A stretch of DNA of 64,000 nt, from the NCBI RefSeq assembly GCF_002797895.1, contig NZ_PGES01000001.1, forward strand, positions 3,534,001-3,598,000, given 5' to 3'. The notes beneath the pieces were generated by a model. It was not told the DNA's origin. It made no database searches and worked only from the letters and a program-made list of their open reading frames with translations. Position numbers and translations under genes: made by a program. This document shows positions 55,783-62,485 of this stretch, piece by piece. The first letter of the stretch is position 1, and each line of letters starts with the position of its first letter. This stretch comes from Janthinobacterium sp. 67. Lineage in GTDB: Bacteria > Pseudomonadota > Gammaproteobacteria > Burkholderiales > Burkholderiaceae_D.

Positions 55783-58038
55783 CTACCAGCGATCCACCGC
55801 ACAGGTGAGACCTGTCGGAGTCCATACCAATGACACGGCGGGAAGACCACCCGCATCCTCTGCAATACCGCGTAGGGTCTTGCGGTCGATACCCGAATGC
55901 ACACCACCTTTCGGATGGCTATGCCAAGTTCCGATGAAAGTGAGATACCCCAAAGAAGCCTCGTTCGCAGCGCGCAAACCCTGAACGAGTCCGTCAGTTC
56001 CGAGAACAAAGCGGGCAGCCTCTCGCACGCTGTCAGCGGGAGCGTCAACGAGGCCTGCAATAGTGATTGTTCGACTTTCAAACGAGATGCGGCCGACTAA
56101 GGCTCCACCTGTTTCAAGGGATCCCCACCGCATCGCGTCAGTGTCGATGGCCTGCGCGACCGGGTTCAGAATCCGAATGTTCCAACCACCGTCATCTGCT
56201 ACTTCAAGCACGGTAGTTGAGCCAAGGCTGGCACAAGTCCATGCCATACCGAGGTCTTCGGCATCAGTGATCCCGGCGCAAAGCACCGCGTCACTTGGAA
56301 GCCCATCGATGAGCCAACGTTCCAATTGCAGGCCCGCCAGTGACGCCGATCGCGAAACGATGGCATCGGACATTGGCATAGTCAGGGAACGGCAGTTGTC
56401 TCCCACGAAAATGCGCGTTGGCTCAGAAGTTTCCCCTGCTATAGCCACGCGCAATCCCGGCACAAACCGGCAGCGCTCAAACAAGAATGCAGTGAGGTCA
56501 TCGACGCGACTGGCGCGACCAAGTCCTTCGAGCAAAATCACAACACAACGTCCTTGACCATACATCGTGATCCGAGCTAGCCGGGCCGGAGACTGGTTCA
56601 GCGCGGCTGATTGCATTTCTGCAGCAAGCACCTGAAGTGAAGCCGTCGTATCCACGATGAGAGTCGCATCCTGCGGAATGGCAGTAGCAAACTGCGCAGG
56701 ATCGACCAAAAGAGTCACTGCATCGTTATCGAACGCGCGCGTCTGAGTATGCGACAGCGATTCAAAGGCCGCCTTCATCAACGCTGCCTTTAGCGGCGGG
56801 AGCAGCACAGACACCTGTTCGATGAGCGCATGTCGCGCCGAATTGTGAGGTGACATGGATTCGTTATCCACGAAAGTCATCGCACCGAAGCCAGCTCGGC
56901 CCAGATGCATCGCGATTTTCGAGCCTAGGCTTCCGCAGCCGAGCATGACCAGTGGTTGCGATGTTGTCGCTGACGAAATGCCAGACGTTCTTGCGAGCAA
57001 CTCCGGTGATAACGCATGCGCGTGAAAAGCGGGGTGAACCGTAGCGTTTCGCTCCAAAAGTGATTGTGTGTTGAGCTCATAGCGCACCACATAGGGCAGT
57101 ACCTCGACACTTCTCCCAGGTGAACCAACAAGTGGCACTGGTCTTTGTACAACTAGGATCACAATCGCATACAAGCCATGTGTCCAGCCGCGCGCATCCT
57201 GCCGTAGATCCAAGATCGAGCGTCCGTAGTAGCCATCCAAGCCTCGCTCCAAAGCGTCGCGATTGATACCCAGTTCCTCTGCTCGATCAAGCAGTGTCGC
57301 GAAATCAACAACCGTTTCTGGTTGATAGTGTCCGATTACATGGGGATGTTCTCTGTCCATCGGAGCCCGCGCGATGAAGGCGACGGTGTGACCTTTTCCC
57401 CACTTTCCCAATTTGTCGTCGCATGCTTCCTGATAGAACACTGAATCGACTTGTGCGATCAGTTCCGCATTGACAATGGCGTACAGCCCGCCATCAATCG
57501 TCACGTAACCCGCAGGAATTACTAAAATCGCGCCGTCGGCGGGAGCAGCGGCTACGACCTTCTCGGCGCTGAATACAACGGTCGAGGGACAGCTGTCCCG
57601 ACGTGTTGGTTCCCACCCCTGCTCAAGGTCAAGCAATGTCCCTGCCGCAGCCTTGTGCAACCAATCGATCAATTGATCGACAATGGCGTCCAGACCAAAC
57701 CGGTGTAGCAGTTCGTCTAACGATCCCTCAAACAGGCAGGGCGATACCAACTGACCTGCGTGGTGGGGATTAATGTGCGGCAAATTGAGCGGAAAATCCG
57801 CGCGCAGAAAAACCTGGGGGGCGGATAGGGGCCAGTTACTGCCGAATGTCAGAACGCAGGTCTCGACAGCGCGCACGCCCGTCTCGGATACAGCGCTGCG
57901 CCGAGACCTGCTCGGTAACTCGACAGCGACATCAATATCTATCTGCGTCGTTTCACCGCTGGTCCTTAGCTCGCCAACGCGGGCTAGACCGCGGTGCCGC
58001 TGAAGCTGATGCAGTGCGTCTGCGATGGCATCTATCAT
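55783..58038 (-). CDS. Single-chain E2-E1-JAB ubiquitin-type conjugation/deconjugation protein
   Basis: 751 aa with three catalytic modules. (1) N-terminal E2-like fold (about 1-145), catalytic Cys101 in HAGQLVSPCLFEGSLDELL. (2) ThiF/E1-like domain (about 360-600) with nucleotide loop GCGSLGS (367-373), VDNESMSPHNSARH, and a candidate E1 Cys549 in VGDNCRSLTMPMSD. (3) JAB/MPN+ isopeptidase (about 635-751): Glu642 in LETGGALVG, His706, His708, Ser715 and Asp718 in WHSHPKGGVHSGID. The start overlaps the MBL-1 stop by 4 bp. Conjugation enzymes of this type act in Bil and type II CBASS defence; all three activities in one chain is unusual. No Ubl gene is seen nearby. Confidence 0.87.
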   Translation of the reverse strand: MIDAIADALHQLQRHRGLARVGELRTSGETTQIDIDVAVELPSRSRRSAVSETGVRAVETCVLTFGSNWPLSAPQVFLRADFPLNLPHINPHHAGQLVSPCLFEGSLDELLHRFGLDAIVDQLIDWLHKAAAGTLLDLEQGWEPTRRDSCPSTVVFSAEKVVAAAPADGAILVIPAGYVTIDGGLYAIVNAELIAQVDSVFYQEACDDKLGKWGKGHTVAFIARAPMDREHPHVIGHYQPETVVDFATLLDRAEELGINRDALERGLDGYYGRSILDLRQDARGWTHGLYAIVILVVQRPVPLVGSPGRSVEVLPYVVRYELNTQSLLERNATVHPAFHAHALSPELLARTSGISSATTSQPLVMLGCGSLGSKIAMHLGRAGFGAMTFVDNESMSPHNSARHALIEQVSVLLPPLKAALMKAAFESLSHTQTRAFDNDAVTLLVDPAQFATAIPQDATLIVDTTASLQVLAAEMQSAALNQSPARLARITMYGQGRCVVILLEGLGRASRVDDLTAFLFERCRFVPGLRVAIAGETSEPTRIFVGDNCRSLTMPMSDAIVSRSASLAGLQLERWLIDGLPSDAVLCAGITDAEDLGMAWTCASLGSTTVLEVADDGGWNIRILNPVAQAIDTDAMRWGSLETGGALVGRISFESRTITIAGLVDAPADSVREAARFVLGTDGLVQGLRAANEASLGYLTFIGTWHSHPKGGVHSGIDRKTLRGIAEDAGGLPAVSLVWTPTGLTCAVDRW

Positions 58039-59228
58039 GACGCCCCATGCGGCATAGGAGTACGCGCAGACGTCACCACAGCAGCGGCCTTCGATCCGGC
58101 CTCCTTCTTTGGGGGTGGTTGCACGCCCTGAGAAGTGACGGTGAATACAAGTGGTTCCACGGATTTTTCGTTGGGGTATTCTCCAGTGCAATAGAACTGG
58201 CCTTTTGCTTTGTCCACGATCGCCACGTACTCACGCTTAGCACGGATGCAGGGCGGATCGCTGTCGTCATCTGCAATCGGCTTGCAACTGGCGACGATGA
58301 CAGCACCGTCACGGGTTTGCGAAAGCGCCTTTCTGGCGTCGGCATCGAGCTTGGCTTTTTCGCCGAAATCGGACCAACTGTCGTAGGACAGAGAATGCCA
58401 GGAACAATGATGTGGTGCCTGCATGATGTCGTACTCAAGCACTTCGACTTCCGCCTTGTGGCGTTGCCACTGGCGGTTCCAGATAAACACCTCGGCATCG
58501 CCACCGGTAAGGAATTTCACGCCATCCGGAGTCTGGGCATCAGCGGCCAACGTGATGTTCATGATCACACTGGACTGGTTCTTGACCAGGCACTCTTCTT
58601 CCTCTTCGTCATCCTCGGCATCCAGGGGAGCCAGAAGAAAAGCAGAGAAGAATGCAGAACTCTTACCATTGATCGTCGAGAAGCGCGTGTCCACCTTTCG
58701 CAAAATCGAGGTGAGATCATCAGTTTTTCCATCGATGTCCTCACCCATAATCTGAATACGGTCACCGTTCCCGACCACGAAATTCTTGTCACGATTCAGT
58801 TGCACGCGCCGACGCGCCTCTGTGCTGAATGCTTTGGCGTCATCGCTCAAGGTATGCGTCTTACTAGTGCGGCGAAACACGATCGGGGATGACCACATCT
58901 CGCGAATCACGATTTTCTTGTCCTTGTCATCTTTCTTGTCATCCGGATACTTATCCAACGCCCCCAGGTAGAAATGCCGCGTCAGTCCCCGGCAATGATC
59001 TTGGTCTGGATGGCTCAACAGGAAAGCATCGACATAGGGCCTGCCGTTCTCATCCTTTTTCAAACGATCTCGCAAGTCCTTGGCGACATCTCGCGCATCC
59101 CCGTCGGGATCATCGGCGTCTTGCCTAATGTTTACGTCGATCAGCAACGTCGTTGCGTCCAGATCGCCAAACTTGATAAGGGTCATGTCGCCGTTGTCGA
59201 CGGGGAAGAAAGTGAGGGTCGTGGGCAT
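58035..59228 (-). CDS. ComEC/Rec2-type metallo-beta-lactamase-fold hydrolase (MBL-1)
   Basis: 397 aa, cytoplasmic. MBL motif SHPDQDHC with H73, D75, D77 and H78; later KFLTGGDAEVF and an APHHCSWHS motif. It has an acidic insertion (EDDEEEEE near residue 208) and a Pro/Lys/Ala-rich tail (about 375-397). It is the first gene of the conflict operon, 76 bp from the divergent WYL gene. MBL-1 and MBL-2 are distant relatives, not a recent duplication. Substrate unknown. Confidence 0.82.
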   Translation of the reverse strand: MPTTLTFFPVDNGDMTLIKFGDLDATTLLIDVNIRQDADDPDGDARDVAKDLRDRLKKDENGRPYVDAFLLSHPDQDHCRGLTRHFYLGALDKYPDDKKDDKDKKIVIREMWSSPIVFRRTSKTHTLSDDAKAFSTEARRRVQLNRDKNFVVGNGDRIQIMGEDIDGKTDDLTSILRKVDTRFSTINGKSSAFFSAFLLAPLDAEDDEEEEECLVKNQSSVIMNITLAADAQTPDGVKFLTGGDAEVFIWNRQWQRHKAEVEVLEYDIMQAPHHCSWHSLSYDSWSDFGEKAKLDADARKALSQTRDGAVIVASCKPIADDDSDPPCIRAKREYVAIVDKAKGQFYCTGEYPNEKSVEPLVFTVTSQGVQPPPKKEAGSKAAAVVTSARTPMPHGAS

Positions 59229-59260
59229 TTGGATTCCAGTGGACGGATGGTTAATGATCG

Positions 59261-59277
59261 CGTATAGTTAATATACG
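59261..59277. promoter_or_regulatory. Palindromic operator between MBL-1 and the WYL regulator
   Basis: CGTATA-GTTAA-TATACG, perfect 6-bp arms, in the 76-bp divergent promoter region. WYL regulators of the CapW/BrxR type bind inverted repeats next to their own gene and repress both directions, so this is the likely control point. Confidence 0.65.
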
Positions 59278-59304
59278 ACTATTTTTACGATCCGTCTACT
59301 TTTT

Positions 59305-60219
59305 ATGCCCATTTTAATGCAAGAGTCTCCAGTTATAGCCCCTGACCCCGTTGAGCTAAAGGGCCTGAGTTGGGGGCTGGAGCGCAGACTTCAGTTCATT
59401 GATTTTCGTCTTCGGTGGGAACGACGAATCAATCGCATGGACCTCACCAACCACTTTGGTCTGTCGACTCCTCAAGCCTCATTGGATATTGCCAAGTACA
59501 CAGAATTGGCGCCAAAGAACTTGGCCTACGACCGTAGCTCTAAGACCTACACTGCAACGCCAAACTTTCGACCGCTCTATCAACGAAGTTCGGCACAACG
59601 TTACTTGGCAGAATTGCTCGCGACCAAAATGGGAATTGTCGAGCCAACCGCCAGCTTTATCGGTTCTGCCCCCGAGACGGATTGGGCTCCATCTCCATGG
59701 CGCACGATCAATGAACAGACCGTCGAAGCGGTGGTCAAGGCCATACAAGAACGGATGGCCATCTTGGTAAGCTATCAGTCCATGACTTCCTTGGATGAGT
59801 CTGTGCGTCTTTTGTCTCCACATTCACTTGGAAACGATGGATTTCGCTGGCATGTACGTGCGTTTTGCCATAAACGTCAGCGGTTCAGCGATTTTGTGCT
59901 CGCACGCATTCTGCGCATCGATGGCTTTGAACCAAGCCATGTAGATGCAAGACAGGATTCACATTGGCAAACGGTCCTTACATTGGTGCTGGCACCGCAT
60001 CCCGATTTGCCACCTGCAAAAAAACGTGTTTTGGAACTGGATTACGGCATGGAAAATGGACAAGTCCAACTGCCATGCCGCCAGGCTTTCTTATACTACA
60101 CTCTAAGACGCCTCGGCTTGCATACTAAAGAGGCATCCGACCCTCTCGCGCAGCAAATCACTTTGAAGAACCGCGATGAAATTCAACCCTATATTGATGC
60201 ATTGTCAGCCCAAGGTTAA
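59305..60219 (+). CDS. WYL-domain regulator, CapW/BrxR-like
   Basis: 304 aa. N-terminal winged HTH (about 25-85: RRLQFIDFRLRWERRINRMDLTNHFGLSTPQASLDIAKYTELAPKNLAYDRSSKTYTA), matching the BrxR/CapW pattern; WYL domain (about 140-210: AILVSYQSMTSLDESVRLLSPHSLGNDGFRWHVRAFCHKRQRFSDFVLARI) and a C-terminal WCX region. These are repressors of phage-defence systems (CBASS, BREX). It is followed by the 4TM gene after 5 bp. A ligand such as a nucleic acid or a nucleotide might relieve repression; inference. Confidence 0.87.
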   Translation: MPILMQESPVIAPDPVELKGLSWGLERRLQFIDFRLRWERRINRMDLTNHFGLSTPQASLDIAKYTELAPKNLAYDRSSKTYTATPNFRPLYQRSSAQRYLAELLATKMGIVEPTASFIGSAPETDWAPSPWRTINEQTVEAVVKAIQERMAILVSYQSMTSLDESVRLLSPHSLGNDGFRWHVRAFCHKRQRFSDFVLARILRIDGFEPSHVDARQDSHWQTVLTLVLAPHPDLPPAKKRVLELDYGMENGQVQLPCRQAFLYYTLRRLGLHTKEASDPLAQQITLKNRDEIQPYIDALSAQG

Positions 60220-60224
60220 CTGCC

Positions 60225-61010
60225 ATGACAACTATTTTTGAACTGGTCAAAGACCCCTACGAACGCAAGGCGCGAGTGATTCCTGGCCTTCTTGTGGCTT
60301 TGCCGTTGCTCGTTCCCTTGTTGTGCGTCTACGGCGCAAAGCACCCTGTGCTTACAAGCGTGATCGGGCTGCTTGGCGGCTGCGGCGCAATCTATGCGCT
60401 CGCAAGCGTAGCCCGTGGGCGTGGAAAGATGTTGGAAGAAGCCTTGGTCAAGAAATGGGGAGGAATGCCAACAACCATTGCCCTGCGCCATCGTGACAAG
60501 TTTCTGGATAGTATTAGTAAGCAGCGATACCACACTGCAATTGCAGGTAAGTTGGGTATTGTCATGCCAACTGCAGAAGAAGAATCAGCAGATCACGACA
60601 AAGCAGACGACATCTATATTGGTGCAACCAAACGACTTCGAGAACTCACCCGCACAAACAAGCAACTTTTGCTCAAGGAAAACATTGCCTATGGCTTCCA
60701 CCGCAATATGCTTGCAATGAAATCCGTCGGCATAGTCTCATGTATTTTTGGCATTACATATGGATTGCTAATTGCAAGAATTCTGCAGGTAAATCCGCCT
60801 CATTGGATGCCTGTCAATTTCGCCGACCCTGGTCTTGCCGCAGGCTTGACGCTGCTCATCTCGCTCGCACTACTTGCTGCCTGGCTACTGTACTTTGATG
60901 AGAATGCAGTAAAAAGAATGGGATTTGTCTACGCAGAGCGTTTGTTCGAATGCCTTCCTTCTTTGACTTCTTCGGCTCCAAGAAAAAAAGGGGCAACCTC
61001 TACAAATTAG
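60225..61010 (+). CDS. Four-TM membrane protein, candidate effector
   Basis: 261 aa. TM helices at about 18-37, 41-62, 166-187 and 203-224, with a central soluble helical region (about 63-165: LEEALVKKWGGMPTTIALRHRD; ENIAYGFHRNMLAMK) between the two hairpins. No enzymatic motif seen. It lies 5 bp after the WYL gene and is probably co-transcribed. Small TM proteins in defence operons often act as membrane-disrupting effectors; this is only an analogy. It is the last gene before the transposon right end. Confidence 0.75.
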   Translation: MTTIFELVKDPYERKARVIPGLLVALPLLVPLLCVYGAKHPVLTSVIGLLGGCGAIYALASVARGRGKMLEEALVKKWGGMPTTIALRHRDKFLDSISKQRYHTAIAGKLGIVMPTAEEESADHDKADDIYIGATKRLRELTRTNKQLLLKENIAYGFHRNMLAMKSVGIVSCIFGITYGLLIARILQVNPPHWMPVNFADPGLAAGLTLLISLALLAAWLLYFDENAVKRMGFVYAERLFECLPSLTSSAPRKKGATSTN

Positions 61011-61147
61011 GTTTCTCCCAATTTGTAAACACACTAGGGTAGCGGCCAGTTGCAGCAGTTTGGCCAGCAATTCGCGCGGCGGTATGGAATTGCTTACATC
61101 AAGAACATAACGCCAGACCTTCATGAAATTCGCTGACAATCAATGTC

Positions 61148-61293
61148 ATTCAAGAATATATTAAAATATATCAACGACAAGATGCCCGATCTGGTGGCCA
61201 TTCAAGAAAACAGCGGGACAAAAAAAATTGGATGAGAATCGTAAATCCTTGATTCCAAAGAGCCACGATTCAAGATTCTATTCCGACGTAACA
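61148..61293 (-). repeat. Transposon right end with three TnsB-binding-type repeats
   Basis: Inverse copies of the left-end motif: ATTCAAGAATATATT (61148-61162), ATTCAAGAAAACAGC (61200-61214), ATTCAAGATTCTATT (61268-61282). The outermost copy runs straight into TCCGACGTAACA. Inner copies are more degenerate than those of the left end. Confidence 0.85.
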
Positions 61294-61298
61294 ACACC
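61294..61298. repeat. Target-site duplication, right copy (ACACC)
   Basis: ACACC directly after the terminal ACA of the transposon; identical to 38117-38121. Confidence 0.93.
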
Positions 61299-61519
61299 GC
61301 CCGGCACGCCGGACACAGGCATTGTACCCTCCGTGCCGGCGCCGGACCTTCGGCACCGGGTGGACCAGAATACGTTTCAGCCCCCATTTTGCGCAGTTCA
61401 TCGCATTTCTACTTAGCAAGCGTGTCGGATTTGCTACCTTGTCATCGACAGCACGGCAGCCGCGGCGCGGCAGCCGGCTTTTTCTGTTCCCAAATTAAAA
61501 CAATCATAAAGGAAACACC

Positions 61520-61687
61520 ATGCGTACCATGCTGGCCCTGTGCTGTGCCGTTGCCCTTGGCGGTTGCGCCATCGTCATCAACCCCAACGATGGCGACGTG
61601 CGCCATGCCGAGTCAAACAGCAATGCCATCCGTAAGCGTAAAGCCAGCGCCGTCTTTACCTTGACTACTCCTGCCAGCATGATTTGA
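61520..61687 (+). pseudogene. Small lipoprotein gene truncated by IS66
   Basis: 55 codons visible. Signal with a lipobox (LALCCAVALGGCAIV, Cys at about residue 16), then a hydrophilic stretch of about 20 residues. From residue 38 on, the reading frame uses bases of the IS66 left end (61632 onward) and stops at 61685-61687, so the original C-terminus is lost. AAAGGAAA lies about 5 bp before the ATG. Could still be a short lipoprotein if the natural C-terminus was short. Confidence 0.65.
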
Positions 61688-61725
61688 GGTTGAGACACAA
61701 ATCGATTGTGTCCACAAACTCGATT

Positions 61726-62112
61726 ATGGACACAATAATTCAACCAGTCGCAAGACCCTCAAAACGTGGCAGCTACCGGCGCCACTCCGATGAATTCAAG
61801 CGGGCCGTCGTCGCCCAGTCGCTGCTGCCTGACGCATCCGTTTCGCGCATCGCCCGCCAGCACAACCTCAACGCCAATCAGGTATTCGCTTGGCGTAAAC
61901 TGTTCGGAGAAGGCCAGCAGGAATCTGGCAATAATGTCTGCACACTGCTGCCGGTGACGGTGGTGGCGTCGGTCATGGCACAGCCCGTGGCCGAGCAGGC
62001 ACCAGCGTGCGGCGGCATCATCGAACTGACCGTTGGCAAAGCGCGGCTGCGGCTGGAAGGCGCCGTTGACACTGCCGTGCTGCACCTGGTGTTGCAGCGG
62101 CTGCTGCCATGA
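61726..62112 (+). CDS. tnpA: IS66-family accessory protein TnpA (Orf1)
   Basis: 128 aa. HTH-type DNA-binding domain of the transposase-8/IS66 Orf1 group (YRRHSDEFKRAVVAQSLLPDASVSRIARQHNLNANQVFAWRKLF). Start 61726 (MDTIIQP) is uncertain since no strong Shine-Dalgarno is seen; a GTG lies 18 bp earlier. Overlaps tnpB by 4 bp (ATGA). Confidence 0.9.
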   Translation: MDTIIQPVARPSKRGSYRRHSDEFKRAVVAQSLLPDASVSRIARQHNLNANQVFAWRKLFGEGQQESGNNVCTLLPVTVVASVMAQPVAEQAPACGGIIELTVGKARLRLEGAVDTAVLHLVLQRLLP

Positions 62113-62456
62113 TCGGCCTGCCGGCCCACACCCGGATCTGGATCGTCGCTGGCATCACCGACATGCGCTGCGGCTTCAACGGCCTGGCGGCCAAGATAGA
62201 GACGACGCTGCAGGCCGATCCATTCAACGGCCATGTGTTTGTATTTCGTGGCCGGCGCGGCGACATCATCAAACTGCTGTGGTGGACTGGCGACGGCCTG
62301 TGCCTGCTGGCCAAGCGGCTTGAGCGGGGCCGTTTCATCTGGCCGCAGGCCAGCAGCGGCACGGTCACGCTGACGCAGGCCCAACTGTCGATGCTGCTCG
62401 AAGGCATCGACTGGCGCCAGCCAGTACGCACCTGGCAACCATCGTCGGGCTTGTAA
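62109..62456 (+). CDS. tnpB: IS66-family accessory protein TnpB (Orf2)
   Basis: 115 aa. Typical IS66 Orf2: VAGITDMRCGFNGLAAKIETTLQADPFNGHVFVFRGRRGDIIKLLWWTGDGLCLLAKRLERGRF. Required together with TnpA and TnpC for transposition of IS66 elements. Coupled to tnpA by an ATGA overlap; 29 bp before tnpC. Confidence 0.95.
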   Translation: MIGLPAHTRIWIVAGITDMRCGFNGLAAKIETTLQADPFNGHVFVFRGRRGDIIKLLWWTGDGLCLLAKRLERGRFIWPQASSGTVTLTQAQLSMLLEGIDWRQPVRTWQPSSGL

Positions 62457-62485
62457 ACGTCGGCGCCCTCGCGTAAACTTGGCCC

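Larger units (their letters stand above)
38122..61293. mobile_element. Complete Tn7-like transposon with tnsABC-tniQ-tniQ, chromate resistance and a ubiquitin-like conflict module
   Basis: 23,172 bp. The left end TGTTACGTCGGAATAGAA is matched by the inverse right end ...TTCCGACGTAACA (61281-61293), with a perfect ACACC duplication outside. TnsB-type 15-bp repeats occur three times inside each end. Left arm: Xre regulator, tnsA, tnsB, tnsC and two TniQ genes, the same set as tniC-A-B-D-E of Tn6022/AbaR-type elements. Cargo: DUF4238, EamA transporter, chr operon, a hypothetical gene, and the MBL/E2-E1-JAB/MBL/WYL/4TM cluster. All catalytic residues of TnsA, TnsB and TnsC are present, so it may still be active. 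Confidence 0.93.
61011..61519. other. Transposon right end and flanking intergenic DNA
   Basis: 61011-61147: no supported gene. 61148-61293: right-end repeats. 61294-61298: target duplication. 61299-61519: chromosomal flank with GC-rich partial inverted repeats near 61300-61365 and no open gene; a Shine-Dalgarno (AAAGGAAA) opens the lipoprotein gene at its end. Confidence 0.75.

Noticed and set aside
54063..61010. CBASS system
   Set aside because: E1/E2/JAB modules and a CapW-like regulator are present, but no CD-NTase gene is seen, so it cannot be called CBASS.
60885..61139. Minus-strand frame of 84 codons before the right end
   Set aside because: It overlaps the 4TM gene on the other strand; no recognised motif and no start signal.
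61144..61236. Open frame of 30 codons (MSFKNILKYINDK...) in the transposon right end
   Set aside because: No ribosome-binding site, no similarity, and it overlaps the TnsB repeats; too short to support.
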